The notes beneath the pieces were generated by a model, which saw nothing but the letters and a program-made list of their open reading frames with translations, had not been told where the DNA came from and did not search any database. From assembly GCA_035048495.1 (NCBI GenBank), contig CM068546.1, positions 15,568,435 through 15,632,434 on the forward strand: a stretch of 64,000 nucleotides of DNA. The letters are read 5' to 3'. This document shows positions 33,349 to 47,848 of this stretch, one piece after another; within the stretch, counting starts at the first letter, position 1; the number at the start of each line of letters is the position of its first letter. The translations under genes and the position numbers were made by a program. This stretch comes from Euptelea pleiosperma (Eukaryota > Streptophyta > Magnoliopsida > Ranunculales > Eupteleaceae).

Positions 33349-35939
33349 TGATATTCGCTCAAAAGTGCTTATTTTAAGCAATTATCTTTTTAGCGTTATT
33401 GCATTCTCCTACGTTAAAATACTCTATTTATCTACTTTTCTACGTAAGAGTCTCTTGTGTTGCGTAGAACACACTTTTCTGGACGAAATGGTATATTTTC
33501 ATGCATTAAACACATTTTCGGAAGTCTAGACATATAGTCATTCTGATAAAGTCTCATTACGCACTTCTTCTGTCGTAGGAAACCCCGATGGGACAATTCT
33601 CGAGACTTGCGAGCCCACATCGATCAGGAAAGCCCATTATCAAAGCTTAAAGAGCCCACATGCTATGACTAAAAGATATGGGCCAACTATGGGCTGAATA
33701 GGAGGACCAAAAAGCCGGCCCAAAGAACGAAAAGAACAGGAGAGCCAATGACCAAGAGACGGACCAAAGCGTTTAAAGCCACATGAGTCAGCAAGGAATG
33801 ATAGTCTACTCTACTAGAGAAGCGTGAGGATGGTCACAGTGAAGACCAGGGTTCCAGACCCTCTGCCAATACTTTTTTCCATTTTTTTGATACTTTCTCT
33901 CTCATCTCTTCTTATTCTCTCTCTCTTCATCTCTCGATCCTCGAATCTACTGACCTAACCCCAGAACTCCTACCCTTCGGCTCTATCTCATCTCCCTTAG
34001 CTTTCTGACCGTTGGATCTTCCATCGGACCATTGGATCTTCAATCGGATCGTTGGATCTCTCTAGATCCGTCGATCTACCAATCTGGGTCCCAATCAAGT
34101 CACCATCCATCCGATTGCCATCAGACCGTCTGTCACATCATCTTGTGAGACAATGGACATCATAAATCCATGTGGGCCAGTAGCCGGGCCCATCATCATC
34201 GACCCGCTGTCCGACCAGTTAGTGGACCCCGTGAATTTCCAAAGAATTTTAATTAAATTTCAACAAAATGGGGGGTCCACTAATTGAGAAGATTCCCCAT
34301 AGAAAAGTAGATTTTTACTTAAAAAAAAAAAAATTTTTTTATTTTCAAAAATACCCTATTTCCATTAAAGGAAATAGGGAGCTTTATAAGAAGAGGGAGA
34401 AGGGTTCGTTCGAACCCTAATCCCCTTCCTTATTGCTCCATTCTCTCCCCCAACTCGTTTGCCCCTTCTTCCCATCGGTTTTAGACCGTTTTCCTCCATT
34501 TTTCTCTTCTCAATCACCGTCTTCATCTTCATCTTTATCACCGGAGTTGCAGCCTGCAACTCCGACCAACAACACTTTCTTACTGTTTTTAAAACCTGCA
34601 AGTCTGAGTTGCAGATCCGCCTCCTACACTACCCATTCTCTTACCACCCCTCTCTCCTTCTCTTTCTCTCAATCCCGTCCTCATCTCTCTTCCCGTCAAA
34701 ACAGAAAAAAAAAGATCACCGGAGTTGCAGGTCGCAACTCCGGCGAAACCTGCAACCTCTAGCCTCCTACGTCTTCTCCCTTGTTGGGCGGAGGAACCAG
34801 CGGTCTCAAAGCTCCTCCTTCCAATCTCTCCCTTGACTGAAACGCCACCCTCTCCATTAGCATTGCTGGACTGGTACGCCTCCACCACGCTGCTATTTGC
34901 AGCCAACGCCTTCATCTCTTCAACGCGGGTCATCATTGGTGCTCCTCATCCACGCTTCAGCAGGCGTTCTGCCTTTGCACCACCAGTGGCTCCTCAAGGA
35001 AGGTCTGAAATCCTTTCTTTCAAAGATGCCACCATCTCAACCATCAACCTCCTACAACTTGCCATCACCGTCCTCACCTACCTCTTCCCCCTCTCGCTAG
35101 TAGCCACCACGAAGACCACTCTCGTCGCCACCTTCTCTTCCTCTCCACGGTGCTGCTGCACCACCTGCACTCCATAAACCAGCAACCACGTACGCCCTCC
35201 ATCTCGCTAGCGCCCTATCCATCCTCCACCAACTCCCACGATCCATCCCTTGCACCACCATGATCGCCAACCTGCTGCTATTCAAGGCATCACAATCACC
35301 ACTGCCTTGCACAACCGCCTGAAACTCCTTCACCAATCACCACGCACCATAGGAAGCTAGATCATCTCATCTTCTAGACCGTGGGCTCTCTCCAAGAGCT
35401 CCATAGACCTACTTGGTTGCTGCCATCTCCCTTGATCTCCATAGTGCTACCCTCTTCCATTGGGTAGGTTGAATGGTAAGTCTAACTTTCTCTCTTCTCT
35501 TACCCTTTTCTCTCACCATTAGTTCTCTTCTTCAATCTCCCTTCTATCTCTAGGTTTTAGTTAACTTTCTCTCTCTAGGGTAATTCTTTTACTTTCTCTC
35601 TCTAGTTCTTGTTTCTCTCTCTACAATCTCTTTCTCTCACTACCCTAATCACTTTTAATGCTTTCTAGTTTAATTAATTTTATCTGATTTGCATTGTATG
35701 AGAAAAGTTCAGTTAAATAAAGATGATTTAAGTGTGATTGTTTTACATTCTGTGCAATGTTTTCTTTTTCGTCATTTTATGTGTTTTTGTGCTAATCCGA
35801 CTAATCCCGAGTGCGGATCGATATCCGACATGAATCCCTATACAAATCTGTCAATTTTGCAGGATAATCGGATAAAAATTACAAATCTTGTTGATTTTAG
35901 GGTTTCCGTAACCAACGACGCGGAAAAACCCTACTTTCA
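33349..35939 (+). mobile_element. Solo LTR c, second assembly copy
   Basis: It is flanked by GTTAG on both sides (33344-33348, 35940-35944). It differs from 17547-20135 by scattered SNPs and indels. The first inverted repeat is perfect here (CCGGAGTTGCAG-c-CTGCAACTCCG, 34541-34564) while the left copy has one mismatch. Confidence 0.9.
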
Positions 35940-37192
35940 GTTAGCCAACTAGCCTCTAGCCTTAGTATTAGAGAAAAAGGAACCTTTCCGGCCCAACCAC
36001 TTCCAAATCCTAAAGGTCAATTTGAGGTAGGATCTTCTAGTGAAGCCAATGATCTAAATTCCAACCTTGAACAAGCCAAATCCATTACTACCCTTAGGAA
36101 TGGGAAAGTTATAGATAAAACTCCCAAGACCACCCCTAGAAGTGAGGATATGCAAGGAAAAGAAAAAACCAAGAGTTATAAAACCGAGGGTAAGGATGAA
36201 CCACCCACTAGTGCCAATCCTAAGCCTTGCCCAATGGCCGCCCTATTTCCTCTTAAGCTTCAACAAGAGAAAAGGCTGCTTCAAAATGACATCTTAGAGA
36301 TCTTCAAGAAAGTGACTATCAATATTCCTTTGTTTGATGCCATTAAGCAAGTCCCATCTTATACCAAGTTTTTGAAGGACTTATGCACTGTGAAAAGAAA
36401 GTTGAATGTGCAAAAGAAGGCCTTCCTAACTGAGCAAGTGAGCTCCATTTTGCAACACAATAGCCCTCCTAAATATAAAGATCCAGGGTGTTCTACCATA
36501 TCATGTGTGATAGGTGACCACCGGATTGAGCGAGCATTGCTTGATTTAGGCGCTAGTGTGAACTTGCTACCTTAGTTTATGAGCAATTAGGGCTTGGGGA
36601 GTTAAAGCCAACTTGTGTTACCCTTCAACTCGCGGACCGATCCGTTAAGATCCCACGAGGCATTATAGAGGATGTGCTTATCGAAGTGGATAAATTTTAC
36701 TTTCCAATAGACTTCATTGTTTTGGATACCCAACCGGTACTGAATGTTAGTTCCCAAATACGGGTCATTTTGGGTAGACCATTCCTTGCTACATCTAATG
36801 CTCTGATTAACTGTAGGAATGGTGTTATGAAATTGTCTTTTGGGAACATGACAGTTGAATTAAACATCTTTAATGCTTGCAAGTATCCCACTGAGAATGA
36901 AGACATCCAAGAAGTCAACATGATTGACTCAATTGTCCAAACCACTCTCTCAAAAATTACTTCTAAGGACCCATTAGGAACTTGTTTGGCCCTCTTTAGA
37001 GAGCTTGATGATGATGATGAGTTCACTAGAGAAGTGAATTCTCTCTTGAATTCCACACCTCCTTTGGACACGGGAAGGCGCAGGTCCAAGTTTGAACCTC
37101 TGCCCATTAATGAAACCAAACCTATCCCGGCATCCATAGAATTCCCCAAACTTGAACTTAAGTCCTTGCCTGAAGAGCTTAAGTATGCCTAC
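35940..37192 (+). pseudogene. gag C-terminus and protease of element B, second assembly copy
   Basis: Equivalent to 20136-21388, with the same TAG and frameshift after L-L-P (36573). Substitutions include N to Y in the linker, V to I near 36318, and Q to E at 36684. Confidence 0.9.
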
Positions 37193-38189
37193 TGATATTC
37201 GCTCAAAAGTGCTTATTTTAAGCAATTATCATTTTAGCGTTATCGCACTCTCCTACGTAAAATGCTCTATTTATCTACTTTTCTACGTAAGAGTCTCTTC
37301 TGTTGCATAAAACACACTTTTCTGGACGAAATGGTATATTTGCATGCATTAAACATATTTTCAGAAGTCTAGATATAAAGCCGTTCTGATTAAGTCTCAT
37401 TATACGCTTCTTCTGTTGTAGGAAACCCTGAGTGGATGATTCTCGAGACTTGTGGGCCCAGATCGATCATGAAAGCCCAGTATCAAAGCTTAAAGAGCCC
37501 ACAGGCTATGACTAGAAGATATGGACCAAATACGAGCTAAAAAAGAGGACTGAAGAGCCGGCCCAAAGAACGAAGAGAGTGGGAGAGCCAATGACCAAGA
37601 GAGGGACCAAAGCATTTAAAGCCACATGAGTCAGCAAGGAATGATAGTCTACTCTACTAGAGAAGCGTGAGGATGGTCACAGTGAAGACCAGGGTTCCAG
37701 ACCCTTTGCCAATACTTTTATCTCCATTTTCTGATATCTTCTCTCTCCTCTCCCTAATTTTCTATCTCATCTCTCCTTATTCTCTCTCTCTTCAGCTCTC
37801 GGTCCTCGAATCTACTGACCTAACCCCAGAACTCCTGTCCATTGGCTCTGGCCCATCTCCCTAAGCTATCGGACCGTTGGATCTTCCATCGGACCATTGG
37901 ATTGTCCATCAGACCGTCGGATCTCTCTAAATCCGTCGGCCTACCAATCTGGGTCCCAATCAAGTCACCATCCATCGATCGTCATCAAATTGTCTGTCAC
38001 ATCATCTTGTGAGACGATGAACATCATTAATCCATGTGGACCAGTAGCCAGGCCCATCATCATCGACTTGTGGCCCGACCATTTAGTGGACCTCGCGATT
38101 TTCAAATGCTTCAAATTAATTATTTTTAAATAAAAAAGGGGGTCCACTAAATGGGGAAATTCCCTAAAGAAAAGTAAGGTTTTACTTAA

Positions 38190-38220
<31 letters not shown>

Positions 38221-39395
38221 TTCATATTTTTTTTTTTTCGAAAAATTCCCACTTTTTAAGGGGAAGAGAAGGGTTCGTTGGAACCCTAATCCCTCTCCCA
38301 TCTCCTCCTCTCTTCCCCCATCCTTCTTCTCCTCTTCTGCCCCTTCTTCTCTTCTTGGTTTTCACCTTCCTCTTCATCTTCTCCACGCCCACACCGGAGT
38401 TGCAGGTCCGTCAAGCACGCCTGCGCACCATCACCTGCACATTCCTCCTTTCCTTATGCCCCTTCTCCTCTTCTTCTTCGTCTTCCTCTTCTTCTCCTTC
38501 TTTCCATCATCTTCTTGCTGCTGCTACATGCAGCAGCATCGCTCCTCCTCTTCTCTCGTCGGAGTTGCAGACTGCAACTCCGGCCGCCAACGACAGCCAC
38601 CACCACGACTTGTAGGTCTAGTCCACACGGTACCCATCTCACCACGCTTCTCTTCCATCACTCCAGCACCCCTTCAACGCCGCTCTCCACCTTTTAGCAC
38701 CATCTCCACCCTGCTGGTTCATCACCTAAACAGCAGGTGTGACACCTCTTTACCCCAACGTTCACGGTTTAGACCGAGAGCACCACCACCTGCAAGTTTC
38801 ATAGCTGGACTGCACCTATCCCGGACGGCTTGGATCACGGTCTGCAACACCCACGTTCTCTTCACTTCTCTCTCCCAAAAACGAAGACAACAGCAAAAAA
38901 AAAATAAAAAAAAGAAAAGAAAAAGAAGAGAAAAGAGGAGAGAAGAGAAGGGAAGGAGACGTTCTCCACATCGCCACCAAGTCGTTCATCATCACCACCA
39001 CGAGGTCGATCCTCACCTGCTGAACTTTTTTACAAAGCCATCATCCTTGCCTCATAGTTGCTGCCACCCCCATTTTCTTCAACGTGTTGGTGTTACACAC
39101 CAAGCAATCCTGTTGGCGGTTCTCCATGAGGGCAAATCTTCATCAAGAAATCCACAGCCACCTCAGCCACGTACACGTGCAAGTGCACTGGCAGTCCACA
39201 AATCCTTCGTGTTGCCGGCCATCCATCCATCATGGTGAGAAAACCTCCTCTTTTGTCTCTCTAGTTCTCTCTCTCTAAGTCTTTTTCTCTCTAGGCCTTT
39301 TTACTTGTTTTTCTCTCTCCTCCCTTAGTTTCTCTCTCTAGTTCTCTCTAGCGTTCTCTCTCCTTCGTCTCTTTCTCTCTCTAGAGTAGGCTTTA
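37193..39395 (+). mobile_element. LTR d, second assembly copy, 3' end deleted
   Basis: Same start, same truncation point (about 39385-39405) and same resumption in integrase as 21389-23590, so the deletion is one event seen twice. The (AT)n tract is slightly longer (38190-38212). Confidence 0.85.
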
Positions 39396-39405
39396 GTTCG
39401 TTACA

Positions 39406-40666
39406 GGACATGTTCCCTCACATTGGCCCACCCACGATAAAAGAAAGTTTTATTCTGAGGTGACCAAATTCTTTTGGGATGATCCATACTTGTTTAAATA
39501 TTGTCCAGACCAAATCATCAGGAGATGTGTCCTAGAACATGAGCATCACTCGATTTTGACCTTGTGCCATTCCAGTGCTTATGGAGGCCATTTTTCTGGA
39601 AAGAAAACAACTTTCAAGATATTACAATGTGGGTTTTATTGGCCCTCTCTTTTTTAAAGATGCTCACATTTTCTGCCAGTCTTGTGACTGATGCCAAAAG
39701 TTAGGGACCATTAGTCGTAGAAACATGATTCCCTTAAATCCCATTCTCATCATTGAAATATTCGATGTGTGGGGCATTGACTTCATGGGCCCTTTACCTT
39801 GTTCCTTTGGCAACCTATACATTTTGGTGGCTGTGGACTATGTATCTAAGTGGATAGAGGCCATAGCATGTAAAGATAATGACCATAGAGTTGTCCTAAA
39901 GTTCTTAAAAGATAACATCTTATCTAGATTTGGGACCCCTAGAGCCATCATTAGTGATGGGGGGAAGCACTTCTGCAACAAGCCTTTTGAGAGCCTAATG
40001 GCCAAATGTGGTATTACTCACAAAGTTGCTACCTCCTATCACCCTCAAACGAGCGGACAAGTGAAAATTTTCAATCGGGAGATCAATAATATTTTACAGA
40101 AAACTGTAAACCCAGACCACAAAGATTGGTCCTTGAGAGTAACTGATGCACTCTGGGCTTATTGTACAACTTTTAAAACTCCCTTAAGGATGTCCCCTTA
40201 CCGCTTGGTTTTTGGGAAGGCATGTCACTTGCCAGTTGAGCTTGAGCAAAAAGCTTATTGGGCCATCAAAAAGCTTAACTTTGATATAGACAAAGCTGGA
40301 GTCCAAAGGAAGCTCCAGTTGAATGAGCTAGCAGAGATTCGGACAGACTCCTATGAGAATGTAAAGATTTACAAAGACAAAACAAAAGTTTTTCACGATA
40401 AAAACATTCTCAGGAAGTCTTTCCAACCTTCTAATAAGGTGCTTCTTTATGACTCTAGACTTCATCTCTTCCCAGGAAAACTCAACTCTAGGTGGACTGG
40501 CCCTTACATAGTCCGGACTGTCTTTTCTTATGGCTCGGTCGAGGTTGAGAATCCAAAATCTGGCACCACGTTTAATGTGTATGGGCAAAGGTTGAAACCA
40601 TACCTTGAGCATTTTGATCCTGAGACCATCTCCATGGTCTTGGAGGATCCTATTTATCAGGATTAG
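39406..40666 (+). pseudogene. Integrase of element B, second assembly copy (core frame intact, Glu lost)
   Basis: The zinc-binding part has the same T-run frameshift and TGA as the left copy. The core plus C-terminus (39725-40666) is a single 313-codon frame. In that frame Asp19 lies in G-I-D-F-M-G and Asp78 in I-S-D-G-G. Position 114, 35 residues later, is Lys where DD35E requires Glu. W-T-G-P-Y lies near residue 260. The full-length frame suggests that the two extra frameshifts in the left copy are haplotype differences or consensus errors, but the protein would be catalytically dead either way. Confidence 0.9.
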
Positions 40667-40992
40667 TTTGTCTTCTTTTTTTTGAAAGCTTGGAATGTAG
40701 TCTTGAGCTAATTTTGAAGAAATCTATGGTGTATCCTCTCCCTAAATCTTTATTTTGTTAATGCATGTTCATTTCATGTTTATCATCACCATGCGTTGTT
40801 TTTGAAAACCAATTTTTCTATTCATTGGGGACAATGAATTGTTTAAGTTGGGGGTGTGGGTATTTCAAAAATATTATGTCCAGATTTCTTAGCCATTCCA
40901 ATCATTTTTAAGCACTTCTCATTCTAAAAAAAAAAAAATCTGATCTTATTTTGATTGCCAAGGGACTGACAAATATTCAAGTTGGGGGGTGT
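40667..40992 (+). other. 3' UTR and PPT of element B, second assembly copy
   Basis: Equivalent to 24860-25185. The PPT abuts the LTR at 40993. Confidence 0.8.
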
Positions 40993-41990
40993 TGATAATG
41001 CTCATTTTGTGCTTATTATCTGTTTTAACTTTAGAACATTATTGAGTTTCATGAGCTTATAACTTTACATTTTAATGTAAAATGCATCATAGGTGCCTCA
41101 TGCACAACTTATCCAATTTAGACTCTCATTACGTGCATATTTGATACTTATAGGATATTCGTCGCATGAAAGACTTTTGTGCAAAGTCTCTTAAGAGGCT
41201 TATCATAAATTTTTAAGCCATGAAGCCATGCAAGCCATGAAGTCACTTGTTCAAGCCATGAGAGCCATTGAAGCCATCACACCTTTATGGAGCCATCCCA
41301 AGCCATTGGAGCCTTCTAGAGGATTCTCAAGCCATCAAAGCCACATGGAGCCTTCACATGGGTGAAAGGGACAAGTCAAGAAGGATAATGCTCAATGTGG
41401 TAAAGAATAGGCCTTGTCTTCTTTCAAGCCCATAACATGCCTCTTTCTAGTTTGTTTTCCACCTAGCCTCTTACACTTCTTACACATCTCCTTCTCCTAT
41501 GTGTACCCCTCCCATTTTGAGCTTGACCTTGGGCACTCTTTTGATTACATCTGAATCTCTTACACCATTTTGGTAACAAGAATGAGCTCCCCTTTGACCA
41601 CTTTCCACCTCATCTCCACCTCTTATCTCCACCTATCACTCATCCACATCACCTTCCACTTCACCACCTTCCATCATCTATATAAGCTCACTTTGAGCTT
41701 ATGAGAGGGCCTTCTTCCTTTTTCTAGTGAGTCTACTTTAGAGAGCCCAAGAATCTCAAGGAAGTCCCTTCTCTACTCTTTCTTATTTTATTTTTCTATT
41801 TAGTTTCCATTGCCATCCACACCATGGTTGGCTAGACCCTTAACAAGGGCTAGAGAGGAGGCATTTTCCCTCTCCCTATTGTGAATTATTGAGTGTAGAT
41901 CCATATTTATGAGAGCTTCATTATAGAGATTTTTCTAGTACTTTATTGAAGTTGTTTTGTACCATTTCATGTTGTATGTCATGTATACTT
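40993..41990 (+). mobile_element. Truncated 3' LTR of element B, second assembly copy
   Basis: Breaks at the same GTATACTT as the left copy. Confidence 0.85.
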
Positions 41991-43134
41991 TGAAATTTCA
42001 CCGGTACGTTATCTTTAACTGAATATACCTAGAAGGGGGGGGGGTTGATTAGGTATTTAAAATTATTTATACCTACACAGGTTTACTGGATGATGGTAAG
42101 GGAATAAAATCGCATGCCTTAGTTGTTTGATAAAAGATTATCACAACCGACTCAAATCGAATATACCTCCGTGGTATATTTTCTTTTCATCGTTTGATCT
42201 GATCAGAATAAATTACGGAATACAAACAACAATCATACAAGACAAGAGATTTTTACGTGGAAACCTTAGCCAAGGAAAAAACCACGGGACCACGTCCAGA
42301 CAGAAAGTATCACTAACTGAAAAGTTAAACGAAACAAAGGTTACCTATGCAGCACTGTTGCAAATACCACTTCCAACCTTAGGCAAGGTCTACTGCCGAT
42401 GCGTCCACGTCCTCTGAATTAACGCTACGAATCCACACGCGCCCTTCCAACTAAGAAGCCTTGTCCGCTTGTTCAGTTTGGTACACCCCAAACCTACCGT
42501 CGATCGGCTCCTCCGATCTTAATTCTCAACACTCCCGCCTTTGCAGAAGGTGAAGGATTCAGTACACCCTGAACCCTAAGTTTTTTAAATGGTGTTGAGT
42601 CACACTGGTACACTCAGGCTACTAGGTCGAATATAGAAGTGGGAGACCTAAGCTGAGGAAAGGATCAAGCTCTTGGCTTTGATCAAGAAGAGAACAAGCT
42701 CACAAGATGTGAATGGAAAATAAGCTTCTTGCTCTTCGAATGGACACTCTAATAAATATAATATTTTCTTCTCTCTCTTGAAGATTGAGTCACTCTGTGT
42801 CTCTGTGTATTTAGAGAAGGCATATAAGGGTTGTATTTATAGAATTCCAAGACCCTGAGTCGTGCAGAACGTGGGATGATGGAACTATGAATTTCGGATT
42901 TGAGAAAGACCAATTCTGTGCATGGTCCAATCGATTGTACACTAGGTCCAATCGATTGGGGATAAGTGTCCAATCGATTGCGCTCAATAAGATTTCTATT
43001 TCGAAGGCACCAATCGATTACACAGGGTTCTTCAATCGATTTGACTCAGAAAAGTTTATGTCCCAAAGGCTCCAATCGATTTCACAAAGTCTCCAATCAA
43101 TTTGACTTAGATAAGTTATGTCCCAAAGACTCCA
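41991..43134 (-). mobile_element. LTR fragment R2, second assembly copy
   Basis: Equivalent to 26184-27327. The CAATCGATTG cluster is at about 42924-43107. Confidence 0.75.
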
Positions 43135-45888
43135 TGATATTCGCTCAAAAGTGCTTATTTTAAGTCATTAATGTTGCATTCTCACACGTAAAACTTATCT
43201 TTTCGTCGACTTTTCCATGTAAGAGTTTCTTCCATTGCATAAAACGTATTCTTTAGATGAAAATCGACTATTTGCATGAAATATACGCATTTCAGATAGT
43301 CCAGTATCAAGCCGTTTTAGTTGAATCTCATTACGTGCTTTTTCACTTGCAAGAGACCCTATCGGGCGACTCTCGAGGACTGGCGGGCCCACGATCAACC
43401 ACAGAAGACTTCTATCAAAGCTTAAAGATCGTAGAGCCGGAACAAGGACTAAGAGAGAGAAGAATAGCTAGAGACCAAGAGAAGGACTTAGGTGTTAAAG
43501 GCCACACCAATTGACATCAAAGAATAAGTTTGACTAATTGGTGGAGCGAACGAGAGAGAATAAAGAAGATCAGGGTTCAAGACCCTCCAATGCTTTTATT
43601 TTTGTATTTTTCTCTCACCTCTCTCCTATTTCTCTCTCTATCTATCTTGGCCCATGACCTAGGCCCATGACCCATGACCCATGCCCATACGCATGACCCA
43701 TGCCCATGACCATGCCCATTTGCAATAACAAGAGAGAATTGGTCTCACTTGACCGATTCTTCTCTCCCCCATATCTCTCTATCCTAGTCACTCTCTCTCA
43801 TCTAACTAACCCATTCCCCCTTCTCTTCCTCTCTTTCTTCTTTCTTTCTCTTCTTCTTTACCCTTCTTCTCTGACGAGCTCACCATTAACACCTCCACCT
43901 CGAGGTGCAAAGCGTTAAACAGCAACGTCTCCTTGCTGCCCATTCCATCCGCCACAATCAAAGGCTACAATCTTCAATCCTATTGAGGTCGATCCAATCG
44001 GAGTTCCACCATCTACCTCTTCAATGGTAAGCTTCTCTCTAATTCATCTCTCTAACCTTCCTACTGAAAGTAGGATTTTTTTCGCGTCGTTGATTACGAA
44101 AACCCTAATCTCAACAAAATTTATAAATTATCCGATTTTTATCCTGCAAAATTCAGAGATATTTGTATAGGGATTCGCGTCGGATGTCGATCCGCACTCG
44201 GGGTTAGTTCGCGCAACTCAAGAACATAAAATGACAGATGTTAGATAGAAATTTGTAGAAATAATTGATGGAAAGGTGAGAATGGTGAAGCGATATTTGA
44301 AAACATAATTTGAGAGAATTATCAAAGAATTAATCTAAGCTATAATAGAAGAGAATCCAAACAAAAGCTAAAAACCAAATAAACTTCATTAATAAATTAT
44401 AAAGTTGCTACAATGCTTTCAAGAAACAAATATTAACCCTAATTAATAAGCAACAAAAGCTTTAGAGTGAGAAAATGGGAAACCCAAAATTTTTAGAGAG
44501 AGGAAGCCATTTAGAGAGCTAATCCTAGAGAGAGAAAGAACTAATTAGAGAGAGTAACCTCACTATGGAGACTTACCAGAGATGATTTGCAGGTGTGCTA
44601 GCCATTCAAGAAAGGGCAAGCAAAGGTGTTTGGGCACCTTAGTTGGAGTTGCAGGTGTCGATGAATAGTTGTGCACCTTGATGGATGAGATATCGTGATG
44701 AACATGGACTGCAAAGGGAAGGGTAGACTAGATCCGTTCAACGCCTCCAATGGTAGTGAAGTGATGTGGACTGGTGCGTCGATTACTTGCAGGTTTGTTT
44801 CACGGTGGGGAATGGAATGAGATGAAGGAAAATCGATATGGCAATGGCACGCAGGTGAGCAATCCAACAACCTGCAATCGTTTGAGGGGCTGCAATGTCG
44901 TTAGACCTTTGTGTGGTGCGCCGGCGAGTTGCTGGAAGTACTTGCAATGGCCTAAAGGTGGAGAGGGTGGACGGCTGGTGGATGCAACAATGAAGCATGC
45001 AACGTGGAGGATGCAGCAGGCGGTGATCTCCCCTTCTTCCCTTTTCCTCTTCCTTCTCTTTATCTTCTTTTTTGTTTTTCTTGGGAAGAGAATCAGAGAG
45101 GAGAGGAGAACGTGGGGAGAAAGGATGGTGAAGAGATGATGGTGGTGGTTCGCTGTTGCCGGTTGTGATCGGAGAAGAAGTTGCAGGCGGTGTTCTTTGG
45201 TGAGAGAGATGAGCAGGTGATGCTGGTCTTCAAAAGGGGGGGAAGGCGGTAGTGCAGCAGCTGCTGGTGGTCGAAAGCTGCAAGGTGGAGCGGTAGGAGG
45301 CGTTAACGCCGGAGTTGCAGACCTGCAACTCCGGCCGTGATTGAAGAAGAGGATGAAGGGGCTGGCGGTTTAGTGATGGAAGCGGCACATGGAGAGGTTC
45401 CTCTCCGGCAGGTTGTGGAGAGAATGGTCCGGTTGGTGAAGCATGGACCGTGGACGATGAGAGGTGCTGCAGGTGTGGCACGAACGGCCGGAGTTGCAGG
45501 CGCAACTCCGGTGAGGGCGGTAATGGAGAAAGAAGAAAAAAAAAATAATAATAATGGAGATGAAGAGAAGGGAAAAAGGGTGCGGTAATGGACGATGGTG
45601 GCAGGCGGACCTGCTGTGGCACTAGCAGGGGGATTAGGGTTGCAAGGGGATGCTGTGGTGGTGGCCGGAGTTGCAGCCTGCAACTCCGGTGGAAGATGGT
45701 TAAGAAGATGAAGAAGAAGGTGGCGAAGCGGGAGGAGAAACGGCCAAGAGAAGGGAGAAAAAGGGCAGGATCTTTTTGGGGAGAGAAAGGAGGGGATTAG
45801 AGGAGGATTAGGGTTCGAACGAACCCTTCTCCTTCCTCTTATAAAGCTCCCTATTTCCTTTAATGGAAATAGGGTATTTTTTAAATAA

Positions 45889-45962
<74 letters not shown>

Positions 45963-47400
45963 TAAGTAAAATGCTACTTTTTCTTGGGGAATGTCCCCAT
46001 TTAGTGGACCCCCCATTTTTTTAAAATTTAATTAAAATTCTTTGGAAATTCACGGGGTCCACTAACTGGTCAGACAGCGGGTCGATGATGATGGGCCCGG
46101 CTATTGGCCCACATGGATTGATGATGTCCATCGTCTCACAAGATGATGTGACAGACAGTCTGATGGCGATCGGATGGATGGTGACTTGATTGGGACCCAG
46201 ATTGGTAGATCGACGGATCTAGAGAGATCCAACGGTCCGATTGAAGATCCAACGGTCCGATGGAAGATCCATCGGTCAAAAAACTAAGGGAGATGAGATA
46301 GAGCCGATGGGCATGAGTTCTGGGGTTAGGTCAGTAGATTCGAGGACCGAGAGATGAAGAGAGAGAGAGAATAAGGAGAGATGAGAGAGAAAGTATCAAA
46401 AAATAGAGAGAAAAGCACTGGCGGAGGGTCTGGAACCCTGGTCTTCACTGTGACCATCCTCACGCTTCTCCAGTAGAGTCGACTATCATTCTTTGCTGAC
46501 TCATGTGGCTTTAAACGCTTTGGTCCGTCTCTTGGTCATTGGCTCTCCTGCTCTCTTCGTTCTTTGGGTCGGCTTTTTGGTCCTCTTATTCAGCCCATAT
46601 TTGGCCCATATCTTCTAGTCATAGCATGTGGGCTCTTTAAGCTTTGATAATGGGCTTTCATGATCGATTTGGGCCCACAAGTCTCGAGAATCGTCCCATC
46701 GGGGTTTCCTGCGACAGAAGAAGCGCGTAATGAGACTTTATCAGAACGGCTTAATATCTAGACTTCCGAAAATGTGTTTAATGCATGCAAATATACCATT
46801 TCGTCCAGAAAAGTGTGTTCTACGCAACACAAGAGACTCTTACGTAGAAAAGTAGGTAAATAGAGTATTTTACGTAGGAGAATGCAATAACGCTAAAAGG
46901 ATAATTGCTTAAAATAAGCACTTTTGAGCGAATATCACCTACCTTCTTTCTCTCTCTTCTTTCCCTCTCTACCTTTACATGCTTTCTAGGGTAATATTTT
47001 AATGGCTTTCTAAATTAATTTGGTTTAATGTTATTTCCGTTGTAAAGCATTTGTTTTTAGTCTAATGAACAAGTTTTAAATTCAAGTTTAAGTTGTTTTC
47101 ATTTATTGTGTTTTTCATTCTCGTTTCTCTTATGTTTTTTTTCATTCTAATAGTTTTAACAACAATCTCAAGTATATTTTAAATCAACATCCACCATTCT
47201 TACCCTTCCATTTATTTCGAGTATTTTTTGATTATTCTTGTTTCTTATTGTGCTAACTAATCCCGAGTGCAGATGATATCCGACACGAGCCACTGTGCAA
47301 GTCTGCTTATTTGCAGATTAAGTGAATCAATTCGGAGAAATTACAAATATTGTTGAAATCAAGGGTTTCCGATCCAACGACACGGAAAACCTTAATTTCA
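43135..47400 (+). mobile_element. 5' LTR of element E, second assembly copy, split by f
   Basis: The LTR proper is 43135-44064 plus 46943-47400. It lacks the promoter segment as in the left copy. Confidence 0.9.
44065..46937 (-). mobile_element. Solo LTR f, second assembly copy, TSD CCTAC
   Basis: CCTAC flanks it at 44060-44064 and 46938-46942. The inverted repeats recur at 45309-45334, 45488-45511 and 45665-45689. The (TA)n tract is shorter than in the left copy. Confidence 0.9.
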
Positions 47401-47848
47401 AATGGCGTCGTTGCCGCTTGGTTGACAGGATTGCAAAAAGACGAACAAGAATTCGGAAAGCTACTTAATATTGAAGATCCGATCAAAAATCGGAAACTTT
47501 CCATTTTATTTTCCATATTTCCACCTATTATTTTAATGCCTCGGACGGCTGAGTGTAAAGTTGTAATAATTTTGGGATTCATTTTCTCTCATTTTAGAAT
47601 AACTGCTAGATAATTAATTATAAAAATATTAGGGTCAGATTTCAATTCTACTATTTCTAGTTATATTATCATTGGTTATTCGATTCAATTTGGAAGATTT
47701 CCAACTTCGGGTAATTCAAAAGTAGATATTTTCGAATCCTAATTCGGAAATAGCTAAAGTTGAATTTCAAACCCTAATTGGAATTAATTCACAATACCGG
47801 TCCTAAATCATTGCATGTTTCTTAAAACCCCAAAGGCGGTATATCTTC
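47401..47848 (+). other. PBS and leader start of element E, second assembly copy
   Basis: The PBS TGGCGTCGTTGCCG starts at 47403. The leader is interrupted by element M at 47849; the candidate left TSD of M is TCTTC (47844-47848). Confidence 0.8.

Noticed and set aside
45303..46016. 237-codon minus-strand ORF in LTR f with Ile-Tyr repeats
   Set aside because: The reading frame exists only because a (TA)n microsatellite of suitable length keeps it open. The left copy, with a different (TA)n length, is split.
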